Origin: Synergistales bacterium
GTDB taxonomy: Bacteria > Synergistota > Synergistia > Synergistales > Aminobacteriaceae
Direction of reading: 5' to 3'
DNA: 22,321 nucleotides
Assembly: GCA_025997955.1 (NCBI GenBank)
Contig: BNVH01000066.1
Span: 1 to 22,321 of the forward strand
Part shown: positions 1-6,681 of the stretch, one piece after another
Numbering within the stretch: the first letter of the stretch is position 1
Layout of the letters: the number at the start of each line of letters is the position of its first letter
Translations under genes and position numbers: made by a program
Notes under the pieces: model-generated
Seen by the model: the letters and a program-made list of their open reading frames with translations, nothing else
Told to the model about the DNA's origin: nothing
Database searches by the model: none

Positions 1-43
1 AAAGAATGTGCATAAAACCGCCGTCAAAATCCAGCGCGATCAT
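1..43 (-). CDS. Possible gene start running off the left edge
   Basis: An ATG at 43 on the minus strand opens a frame that reads MIALDFDGGFMHIL and then leaves the window. A TAG two codons upstream limits the start to this ATG. The GGFMH part recalls the N-terminal GGF(M/L)HET of M81/MlrC metallopeptidases, and an MlrC-like 3' remnant lies just upstream on the same strand. No good ribosome binding site is visible. Fourteen residues are too few for a firm call, and the DFDG string could equally suggest a HAD-type start. Confidence 0.25.
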   Translation of the reverse strand, partial: MIALDFDGGFMHIL

Positions 44-81
44 AATCTAATTATCAATCTCTACAAGGCTCATGATATAGC

Positions 82-321
82 CTACGCAGCTTGAGTCAAA
101 TTGCAAGACTTATTTAGAAGGTTAATAACGTCAGCCAGCGGCTGGAAAAACCCCCTGAAATGATTGGACGACTTGACGCCGATTATCCTGTAGTCGTGAA
201 TATCGGCTCCCGTCATCAAGAAGGCGCGATCATCCAGCGTTTGTTCGCGGTTGGAAACGAGGATGAACTCCACCTGCCCATAGCGGACTCTGGCGGATTT
301 TCCGTAGTCGAAAGGCGTTCC
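82..321 (-). pseudogene. 3' remnant of an M81 (MlrC-type) metallopeptidase
   Basis: The frame reads FDYGKSARVRYGQVEFILVS, then a stretch with NREQTLDD, then DYRIIGVKSSNHFRGFFQPL, ending at a TAG at 82-84. This matches the C-terminal domain of MlrC/M81 proteins, where a 'virtual start' strand, an R-TQ-D segment and a KSS-HFR-F-P-A segment are typical. Only about 75-80 residues remain of a family usually near 480-500. Upstream the frame passes without a stop into the transposase-like remnant, so the 5' part has been lost. M81 genes often sit beside dipeptide ABC transporters, as here. The function is dead unless this is an unusual fusion. Confidence 0.6.
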
Positions 322-356
322 TTTGTTCGAGGAGAAAGATTTGAAAAAAGAGGACG

Positions 357-500
357 TTAGCCTTCCTTTGCGTTGCGAAAACGCGTTAAGTCCAAAGGCA
401 GATGCAACGATAAAATGACCCCAGCAAGGTTTTCATATCTTGCCGCTGCTCTGTACTGGATAGTCCACCTGATTTTGGAAATCCTTAAATGGCGGTCCCG
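357..500 (-). pseudogene. 3' remnant of an IS5-like transposase
   Basis: Between a TAG at 501-503 and a TAA at 357-359 one minus-strand frame reads about 47 residues. It contains WTIQYRAAARYENLAGVILS followed by LHLPLDL. The pattern 'R-A-RYE-LA---L---HL' is the usual C-terminal signature of IS5-group DDE transposases (ATRYEK-A-NFLA---LA). No start codon or catalytic residue remains. I did not identify terminal inverted repeats. It abuts the MlrC-type remnant, so an insertion followed by deletion could have truncated that gene. The family assignment is by motif memory only. Confidence 0.42.
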
Positions 501-503
501 CTA

Positions 504-730
504 ATTAAGGGGAGAAAGTTTTGAATAGGGCTGACTCCCCTTTCGTTGGCTCTATTTTAGTACAGGGCGCGATATAAGCATAGAAAATAATATACTTATC
601 TTTCCGCGATAAACAGTTTTTCCGTTGTAAATACAACCGACTACTTTTCCTTGGCTCAATATAATGATATCCGTTGAATTAACGCGCGCGCGGACATATA
701 GAAAAAGACAACGGAAGGGGACTGTGAAAA
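504..730. other. Upstream region of the 4Fe-4S gene
   Basis: No convincing ORF is visible. It holds a TATAAT hexamer at 660-665 without a clear -35 partner, a 6-bp inverted repeat (GTTGTA AA TACAAC) at 624-637, five CG dinucleotides in a row near 683-692, and an AAGGGG ribosome binding site at 715-720 serving the ATG at 731. The first part (504-545) may still be insertion-sequence debris. Confidence 0.4.
624..637. promoter_or_regulatory. Short inverted repeat, possible operator
   Basis: GTTGTA and TACAAC are exact inverted copies separated by AA. The repeat lies about 25 bp upstream of the TATAAT at 660-665 and about 95 bp upstream of the 4Fe-4S gene start, a plausible position for a dimeric regulator. 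I do not recognise a specific regulator site. A chance 6-bp palindrome in AT-rich DNA is the alternative. Confidence 0.25.
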
Positions 731-1336
731 ATGATACGTAAAATCATTAAAATAGACGAACGTCTTTGCGACGGCTGCGGACTTTGCGCTAAAACCTGTC
801 ATGAAGGGGCTATCGGCATTGTTGACGGCAAGGCGAGACTCTTGCGTGACGATTACTGCGACGGCTTGGGAAACTGCCTGCCGGTCTGCCCTAATGGAGC
901 CATTACTTTTGAGGAACGGGAAGCGGCCGAATATGACGAGCGAGCCGTGAAAGCCGCGGAGCGGACGCGGAGCAATCTGAATCAATGGCCCGTGCAGATA
1001 AAGCTCGTGCCTACGAACGCGCCTTATTTTGGCGGCGCGAAGCTCCTCATATCCGCCGACTGCGCCGCTTACTCAAGGGGAGATTTTCATGACAAATTCA
1101 TGCGAGGTAAAATCACCCTTATAGGCTGCCCGAAATTGGACGGCGTGGATTACGGCGAAAAACTGACCGCGATACTCAAAGAAAACGACATAAAGTCCGT
1201 GACGGTGACGCGTATGGAAGTTCCCTGCTGCGGCGGAATTGAGCAAGCCGTCATAGCCGCGCTTAAAAATTCTATGAAATTGATTCCATGGCAAGTGGTG
1301 ACGCTGTCCATTAAAGGTGATATTTTAGAGTCCTGA
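731..1336 (+). CDS. 4Fe-4S dicluster-type ferredoxin protein
   Basis: A 201-residue cytoplasmic iron-sulfur protein, probably an electron carrier or redox sensor. The first cluster motif is complete (C13, C16, C19, C23). The second (C43, C49, C53) has Leu46 where a fourth cysteine is expected; I recall the same CDGLGxC spelling in other members of this family in anaerobes. A C-terminal domain of about 110 residues adds C111 (ADCAA), C133 (GCPKLD) and C166-C167 (PCCGG), which may bind a further metal centre. AAGGGG lies ten bases before the ATG. The zinc-ribbon gene follows 38 bp later and is probably co-transcribed. The physiological partner is unknown. Confidence 0.85.
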   Translation: MIRKIIKIDERLCDGCGLCAKTCHEGAIGIVDGKARLLRDDYCDGLGNCLPVCPNGAITFEEREAAEYDERAVKAAERTRSNLNQWPVQIKLVPTNAPYFGGAKLLISADCAAYSRGDFHDKFMRGKITLIGCPKLDGVDYGEKLTAILKENDIKSVTVTRMEVPCCGGIEQAVIAALKNSMKLIPWQVVTLSIKGDILES

Positions 1337-1374
1337 AGAGAGCCAAAGAAAGCCCCGAAAGGACCGTGAGATAG

Positions 1375-1623
1375 ATGAACGGATGCCCGGGAGCGGCCGG
1401 TATAAAAGGCGCTCCGACGCTTAAAATAAAGACCTGTCCCGAATGCGGCGGCGAAATAGAGATTTTTTCCGTTGATACGCAAGTCGCCTGCCAGACTTGC
1501 GGCTTCGTAGCCTATAACGACGCGATGAACTGCATCAGCTGGTGCGCATACGCGCGCGAATGCGTAGGAGACGCGATGTACGAGCGCTTCATGGGAAGAG
1601 CTCAGGAAACGGAAAATTTGTGA
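1375..1623 (+). CDS. Small cysteine-rich zinc-ribbon protein
   Basis: An 82-residue protein with a rubredoxin/zinc-ribbon-type knuckle pair (C21-x2-C24 and C39-x2-C42), followed by three more cysteines at C53, C57 and C63. Relatives in anaerobes are often given the misleading name 'phosphohydrolase' and sit beside a ferredoxin-like gene, as here. The extra cysteines could complete an Fe-S or second metal site. It starts at an ATG 38 bp after the ferredoxin stop; the ribosome binding site is weak (GGACCGTGAGAT region). A role with the upstream 4Fe-4S protein is inferred from adjacency only. Confidence 0.75.
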   Translation: MNGCPGAAGIKGAPTLKIKTCPECGGEIEIFSVDTQVACQTCGFVAYNDAMNCISWCAYARECVGDAMYERFMGRAQETENL

Positions 1624-1632
1624 GTTTGTCGT

Positions 1633-1652
1633 AGGGGCGGCAAGCCGCCCCT
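1633..1652. terminator. GC-rich perfect hairpin between convergent genes
   Basis: AGGGGCGGC, AA, then GCCGCCCCT form an exact 9-bp inverted repeat in the 44-bp gap between the convergent stops at 1623 and 1668. It is placed to stop transcription from both sides, but no T-run follows on either strand, so it may instead be a REP-like palindrome. A structurally similar palindrome lies at 5088-5107. Confidence 0.5.
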
Positions 1653-1667
1653 CTCTGGCTTGGATCC

Positions 1668-2444
1668 TTACTTCAACCACTTATCCTCTGCCGCCTTCAG
1701 CTCGCCGCGTAGCTGAATCTCGCCCCAAACGAACTTCATAACTCGGACATAGTCGGGGTCGTCATTCTGCAACATATAGCCCTTGAAAGCCAATGGAGTC
1801 AGGGGGTGTTCGACAAAAGCGACGGCTAGGCGGTTGTCCTTTTTGCTATAGACTAAAGCCTCATATGTATCGGTGATCATAACGTCGCCCTTGCCCTCGG
1901 CTATAAGGCCAGGGATTTCGGCGTTGTTCTCGTGAACCGTAACCTTCGCCTTCGTCAGATTCGCGTCAACGTATTTCTCGTTGGTTCCGCCGGGGTTCTT
2001 GATGACGCGGACGTCAGGTTGATTCAGACTTTCCGGAGTCGTAAACTTTCCCTTATCTTCCGCCCTGATCAACGCGACCTTGCCGAATGGCGCGCAAGGG
2101 GGCAGAAAGTCCGCCACGACCATACGGGCTACGTTGCGTGTGATACCGCCCAGCGAGATGTCAAATTTGTCGGCCTTGTGATCCTCCATTAGCTTCGGCC
2201 AACTCGTAGGCACAAATTCGACCTTCACGCCAAGTTCTTTAGCGATAAGAGCAATGACATCCACGTCGAAGCCCTCGTATTTCCCATCCTCGAGCATAGC
2301 GAGGGGGCGATAATCGCCGGGGGTTCCAACCCGAAGAACCTTGCTCTCCAAAATACGGTTCAGACGATCCCCCGCCTCCGCGTCTTGCAGCGCCAGTACA
2401 CACACAATAAAAATTGCTAAAACCAACCTGCTCTTTACTCTCAC
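1668..2444 (-). CDS. Family 3 solute-binding protein, PheC-like clade
   Basis: A 258-residue secreted protein with a hydrophobic signal peptide (about residues 1-24). It is a type II periplasmic-binding fold of the amino-acid family: LRVGTPGDYRPL at 37-48, GFDVD near 58-62, an arginine-containing GGITRNVARM loop at 99-108, and NPGGTNE at 150-156. The last motif and the overall wording resemble PheC (cyclohexadienyl/arogenate dehydratase) and its binding-protein ancestors, so it could bind an amino acid or be a periplasmic dehydratase. No permease or ATPase is adjacent. The start is GTG at 2444 with GGAGG nine bases upstream. Function is uncertain between transport and catalysis. Confidence 0.8.
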   Translation of the reverse strand: MRVKSRLVLAIFIVCVLALQDAEAGDRLNRILESKVLRVGTPGDYRPLAMLEDGKYEGFDVDVIALIAKELGVKVEFVPTSWPKLMEDHKADKFDISLGGITRNVARMVVADFLPPCAPFGKVALIRAEDKGKFTTPESLNQPDVRVIKNPGGTNEKYVDANLTKAKVTVHENNAEIPGLIAEGKGDVMITDTYEALVYSKKDNRLAVAFVEHPLTPLAFKGYMLQNDDPDYVRVMKFVWGEIQLRGELKAAEDKWLK

Positions 2445-2524
2445 AACAATACACCTCCATAAATATTTTGCAGCTCGTCTCCCAACGCGGAAGTGAGATG
2501 ATTTTGTAATATGGCGCTTGTGTT

Positions 2525-3520
2525 TTATTTCGCGGTCTTCAATACCGCCTTATGGACAAGTTCGAGGCGGGACTCCGGGACTGTCACGGAAAGAGTGCAG
2601 CCGGGAGCGAGTATGACGCCCGTTCCGCCGCAGCATGCGCTCGCGTCCGCTACGTCTTTCTCTATCGCGTCGTCAGATTTTTTGTCAAACGCCTCGCCTC
2701 GGCTGAGGCCGCCTATAAAGGCCTTGGAGCTGAAAGTCCTCACCTCATCCATTGTCGGGCCGTCGTCCTTGTCGTGCCAGCTCAGAGCCTGAACTGGGTA
2801 GTCCTGCATTTCTTTCAAAAACGGCTTGGCGCCGTGGACGTGAAGGATATTGAACCACGTCGAACCCTTTACGGCGTCGAACAGTTCGAGGTCGAACTTC
2901 TTGACAAACTCCTCGTGGACGGACGGCTCCAGAGTGCCCTGATTTGACATCTGAGTGGCGTAGAACAGCCCGTCCAAGCCAATCTCAATAGACGCCGCAA
3001 GGAACTGCCTCGTGGTGTCAGCGATTATCTCCACGGCGCGCCTCACTCTGGTCGGGTCCTGCTTGATGTGCGATGCCAAGACCGAGGGCGAACAGAGCTT
3101 GGCCGCGGTCGTCAGAGGGCTGAACACGGTCTGGACGAACGGTACGTGTTCGGTCAGCATCTCGGTGAAAATCCTGTGAGCCTCCAAGACGACGGCGTAC
3201 TCCCCGCGCGTCCCCGAGACGGGGCGAAGTTTGTCCCAGTCCTCTATGTTTTTTATGAGCGGCTCGCTCGCCACGGGCGGCTCCTCGAAGCCGGTGAACA
3301 CCTTCGGGTCCAAGCCATAATCCACTGTAGTGTAGAGGCCGTAGGGCATGAGCTTTATGAAGTCGAAGTCGTACTTTCTCTGGGCCGTCACGCAAAGTTC
3401 GGCCAATCGGCGCGGATTACGGTCGCGGTTTGGGAAATGCCCCCAAAGGCTGTAGGGGATTCTGTCGACCGGCTTTCGGGCTAAAGCGTTCTCGATTCTC
3501 TGCTTGTGCGTCATTGTCAT
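2525..3520 (-). CDS. URO-D/MtaA-like methyltransferase-family protein
   Basis: About 331 residues of the uroporphyrinogen decarboxylase superfamily. Many members outside haem synthesis are methylcobamide:CoM-type methyltransferases (MtaA-like) or of unknown substrate. It opens with the usual MTHKQRIENAL, has HVHG at about 227-230 and APGC with the cysteine at about 308. In MtaA the zinc ligands are His-x-Cys and a distal Cys; here the pair is His-x-His, so a variant zinc site is possible. I chose ATG at 3520 because GGAG lies about ten bases upstream; a TTG nine bases earlier is too close to it. It is the last gene of the dpp run, 15 bp after the binding-protein stop. No corrinoid protein is nearby, so the substrate is unknown. 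Confidence 0.75.
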   Translation of the reverse strand: MTMTHKQRIENALARKPVDRIPYSLWGHFPNRDRNPRRLAELCVTAQRKYDFDFIKLMPYGLYTTVDYGLDPKVFTGFEEPPVASEPLIKNIEDWDKLRPVSGTRGEYAVVLEAHRIFTEMLTEHVPFVQTVFSPLTTAAKLCSPSVLASHIKQDPTRVRRAVEIIADTTRQFLAASIEIGLDGLFYATQMSNQGTLEPSVHEEFVKKFDLELFDAVKGSTWFNILHVHGAKPFLKEMQDYPVQALSWHDKDDGPTMDEVRTFSSKAFIGGLSRGEAFDKKSDDAIEKDVADASACCGGTGVILAPGCTLSVTVPESRLELVHKAVLKTAK

Positions 3521-3535
3521 GGGTTTCAAACTCCT

Positions 3536-5065
3536 TCAATCTTTTAGCGTCAAGTTGCCCAAGTAGTTGAGGCGGCCGTCGTAGAAGTCCTCTATGCCGA
3601 CCAAATCCTTCCTGCCGCCGTAAAGCTCGCTTGGGACGGAAAGGCCGATCATCGGGCGCAGCTCGTCCAATCTATCCCAAATCTGCTGCAATATGGCCTT
3701 GCGCTCGTTTGCGTCAACTGTCACGTTGACTTTGTTTATCAGGTCGTCCGTAGTGGGGTCGTTCAGGTTCGTCCAGTTTGTGGGGCCTATGTTTTGGGAG
3801 TGGAACAGCGGAAGCCAGAACTGCCCGGCGTCGCGGTTTGTCTGCATTCCCCAGGTGCTCACTACGATGTCATACTCTTTAGTCTTGACGCGCTCGTCGA
3901 GCACGCCGGACTCGAACACCTCTATCTCAACCTTGATGCCCACCTGAGCGAGCATGGACTGAAGCACAGTGGCGCCGTCGATTCTGTCCTGATAGTTGGG
4001 AATCCAGAGTTTAACCGTGAAGCCGTCCGGGTATCCGGCTTCCTTTAAAATCTCCTTGGCCTTGGCCTGGTCAAACGGATACTTGGTGACGTTGGACGGA
4101 GTAAAGGTGCTGGCCGTGACCAAAGGCCCCAGGGGAATAGTCGACACGCCATGATAGACCACCTGGTCATAGGCCTCTTTGTTGACGGCGTGGTCTATGG
4201 CTTTGCGGACGCGCGAGTCGTCTAATGGTTTTCTTTGCGTGTTCATGCCGAGGTAGATGAGGCCAAGCCCCTGCCCTATGATGGCCTTCACTTTGGAGTC
4301 AGGGGCGTTAAGACGCTCCACATCGCTCGGGGGGACCGCGTATGTCAGGTCTATCTTGCCGGTTTCGAGGGCTATGACTCTGCTGCTGTTGTCCGGGAGA
4401 ATGAGGAAGTTCAGGTTTTTGACGCTTGGCTTCTTGCCATAGTAGTCGTCAAAGGCGGTCAGCTCCACACGCTCGCCCTTAGTCCAGCTCTTGAACTTGA
4501 ACGGGCCCGTCCCTACTGGGTTGCGGAAGTAGTCGTCGCCCGCTTCTTCGACTGCTTTTTTGTTGAACATGACGACGTAGGGGTGCTTCATGGTCTCAAG
4601 CCAGCCTCCCACGGGTCCGTGCGTCTTTATGATTACTGTGTGGTCGTCGATTATCTGAAAGCCGCTCACATCTATAAAGCGCCCTCTTGACTTCGCGTGG
4701 ACGGAGTCGGGCGAGGCCGCGCGGGTGAAAGAATATACGACGTCCGCCGCGGTGAAAGGCTCGCCGTTATGAAACTTTACGCCTTTTCTGAGGTAGAACT
4801 TGTAAGTCTGAGGGTCGATTATCTCCCATTTTTCGGCCAAGACAGGTACGAGCTCCTTTGTCTTGCCGTCCACCGTCACAAGCGGCTCGTTGATGTGACG
4901 CGACACCGCGAAAGACAGAGTGTCCGTCGCCTTCATGGGGTCGAGGTTCGTGGCGTCCCCAGGGAGACCGACGTTTAGCGTTTCGATGGGCTTTGCGTCA
5001 GCCGCCGCGATAGATAGCAGCGTAAATAAGCTGAAAACCAATAAAAATCTCATAAATTTGCCCAA
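3536..5065 (-). CDS. Peptide ABC transporter substrate-binding protein (DppA-like, copy 2)
   Basis: A 509-residue family 5 solute-binding protein, expected to capture di- or oligopeptides outside the membrane and deliver them to DppBC. A signal peptide occupies about residues 1-24 (cleavage near DAKP). The family signature YKFYLRKGVKFHNGEP with TAADVV is present, and length is normal. The start appears to be TTG at 5065, with AGGAGG eight bases upstream; the ATG four codons later has no proper spacing. It is a close paralogue of the protein at 5123-6646, conserved over most of the length but different near residues 300-335 and 420-450, where ligand-contacting loops are likely. It lies 57 bp downstream of that paralogue, separated by a hairpin. 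Confidence 0.93.
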   Translation of the reverse strand: MGKFMRFLLVFSLFTLLSIAAADAKPIETLNVGLPGDATNLDPMKATDTLSFAVSRHINEPLVTVDGKTKELVPVLAEKWEIIDPQTYKFYLRKGVKFHNGEPFTAADVVYSFTRAASPDSVHAKSRGRFIDVSGFQIIDDHTVIIKTHGPVGGWLETMKHPYVVMFNKKAVEEAGDDYFRNPVGTGPFKFKSWTKGERVELTAFDDYYGKKPSVKNLNFLILPDNSSRVIALETGKIDLTYAVPPSDVERLNAPDSKVKAIIGQGLGLIYLGMNTQRKPLDDSRVRKAIDHAVNKEAYDQVVYHGVSTIPLGPLVTASTFTPSNVTKYPFDQAKAKEILKEAGYPDGFTVKLWIPNYQDRIDGATVLQSMLAQVGIKVEIEVFESGVLDERVKTKEYDIVVSTWGMQTNRDAGQFWLPLFHSQNIGPTNWTNLNDPTTDDLINKVNVTVDANERKAILQQIWDRLDELRPMIGLSVPSELYGGRKDLVGIEDFYDGRLNYLGNLTLKD

Positions 5066-5087
5066 TTTTTACACCTCCTAATTTTGG

Positions 5088-5107
5088 GGGCGACTCAAGA
5101 GTCGCCC
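5088..5107. repeat. Perfect 9-bp palindrome between the two binding-protein genes
   Basis: GGGCGACTC, AA, then GAGTCGCCC are exact inverted copies in the 57-bp gap between the two dppA-like genes. In the minus-strand transcript it would form a stable hairpin just upstream of the ribosome binding site of the second copy. It is followed by CCCAAAAT rather than a T-run, so it is not a classical terminator. It could stabilise the upstream message or lower expression of the second copy. Its outer arm shares TCGCCCCCAAAAT with the region downstream of 12348. Confidence 0.6.
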
Positions 5108-5122
5108 ACGTTCATTTAATAT

Positions 5123-6646
5123 CTATTTCAGCGATATATTGCCAAGATAGTTGATGCGGCCGTCATATAGGTCTTCAAGCCCGACTAAGTCCTTCCTACC
5201 GCCGTAAAGCTCGCTTGGGACGGAAAGACCGATCATCGGGTGCAGTTCGTCGAGCCTCTCCCAGATTTGCTGGAAGAACTCGTTGCGCTTCGCGGTCTCT
5301 ATCGTGGCGTTGGAGTTATTGAGAAGCTCGTCGATTAGCTCGTCTTTCAGGAACGTACGGTTGGTGTTGCCGATGCTCTGAGACTGGAAGAGCGAGAGCC
5401 AATAGTGACCGGTGTCGCGGTTTGTCTGCATGCCCCATGTATGGATTATCATATGGTGCGCGCCGTCCTTCATTCTGTCGTCAAACACGCCGGCTTCGAA
5501 GACCTCTATCTCGACTTTGATGCCCACCTGAGAGAGCATCGACTGTATGACGGTCGCGCCGTTGATTCTGTCCTGGAAGTTGATGACCCAGAGCTTCAGA
5601 GGGATACTGAAATCGTAGTTGGCTTCTTTCAATAAAGCCTTGACCTTTTCGATGTCATAGGGATAGGCTTTCGAGGGCTGGGGAAGATAGCCGGCAGCGG
5701 GCGGCAGCGGACCGGTCGGAATATTGGAAAGCCCCTGGTAGACCACCTGGTTGTAGGCTTCTTTGTTTATCGCGTAGTCGATGGCCTTTCTTACGCGCGG
5801 GTCGTCTAGCGGCTTCTTCTGGGTGTTCATGCCGAAGTAGATCATGACGAGCCCTTGGCCTTTGACCGCCTGCACCTTGGAGCCGGGAGCGTTTAGGCGC
5901 TCGATGTCAGTGGCGGGGACGGCGTAGGTCATGTCTACTTTACCGGTTTCGAGCGCTATGACTCTGCTGCTGTCGTCGGGGATGACCAAGAAATTGAGGT
6001 TCTTGAAGTTCGGCTTCTTGCCGTAGTAGTCGTCAAACGCTTCGAGTTCGATACGCTCGCCCTTCGTCCAGCTCTTGAACTTGAACGGGCCGGTCCCGAC
6101 GGGGCTGCGGAAGTAGTCGGCGCCGACCGCCTCGAAGGCCTTTTTGTTCAGGATGATGGCGTAGGGGTGCTTCATAGTCTCGAGCCAGCCGCCAACTGTG
6201 CCGTTTGTCTTGACTATGAGCGTGTGGTCGTCGATTATCTGAAAGCCGTTCACATCTATAAACTTGCCGCGCGCCTTGGCGTGAACCGAGTCAGTAGCGG
6301 CGCGCGTCAATGAAAACACCACGTCAGCCGCCGTCAATGGCTCGCCGTTATGAAACTTTACGCCCTTTCTGAGATAGAACTTGTAAGTCTGAGGGTCTAT
6401 TAATTCCCATTTTTCGGCCAAGACCGGGACAATCTCTTTCGTCTTGCCGTCCACTGTCACAAGCGGCTCGCTTATGTGACGGGCGACTGAAAACGAGATG
6501 GTGTCCACGGCCTGCATCGTGTCGAGCGCCACGGCGTCTCCGGGAAGGCCAACATTCAGGGTCTCAAGCCCAGCGGCATAAGCGGCGCCGCTTCCCAATG
6601 CGAACATTACCGAACACAACAGTAAAAACTTAGAAAAACACTTCAT
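5123..6646 (-). CDS. Peptide ABC transporter substrate-binding protein (DppA-like, copy 1)
   Basis: A 507-residue family 5 solute-binding protein with a signal peptide (cleavage near AYAAG, residues 22-26). It has YKFYLRKGVKFHNGEP and GTGPFKFKSWTKGER, as in the downstream paralogue, and the same conserved C-terminal GLSVPSELYGGRKDLVG. It starts at ATG 6646 with GGAG about ten bases upstream, 35 bp after the M20 amidohydrolase stop. The order dppBCDF, accessory gene, peptidase, two binding proteins suggests one peptide-uptake unit. Two binding proteins sharing one permease would widen the range of peptides taken up; this is inference. Confidence 0.93.
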   Translation of the reverse strand: MKCFSKFLLLCSVMFALGSGAAYAAGLETLNVGLPGDAVALDTMQAVDTISFSVARHISEPLVTVDGKTKEIVPVLAEKWELIDPQTYKFYLRKGVKFHNGEPLTAADVVFSLTRAATDSVHAKARGKFIDVNGFQIIDDHTLIVKTNGTVGGWLETMKHPYAIILNKKAFEAVGADYFRSPVGTGPFKFKSWTKGERIELEAFDDYYGKKPNFKNLNFLVIPDDSSRVIALETGKVDMTYAVPATDIERLNAPGSKVQAVKGQGLVMIYFGMNTQKKPLDDPRVRKAIDYAINKEAYNQVVYQGLSNIPTGPLPPAAGYLPQPSKAYPYDIEKVKALLKEANYDFSIPLKLWVINFQDRINGATVIQSMLSQVGIKVEIEVFEAGVFDDRMKDGAHHMIIHTWGMQTNRDTGHYWLSLFQSQSIGNTNRTFLKDELIDELLNNSNATIETAKRNEFFQQIWERLDELHPMIGLSVPSELYGGRKDLVGLEDLYDGRINYLGNISLK

Positions 6647-6681
6647 TCGACTATCACTCCTTAAAAAGTATGGTAAAGCAA

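Noticed and set aside
683..692. Run of five CG dinucleotides, possible Z-DNA
   Set aside because: Too short to support any claim in a genome where GCGC-type runs are frequent.
1150..1680. 176-codon open frame antisense to the ferredoxin/zinc-ribbon genes
   Set aside because: It runs antisense across two genes with clear cysteine motifs, and its translation has no recognisable features.
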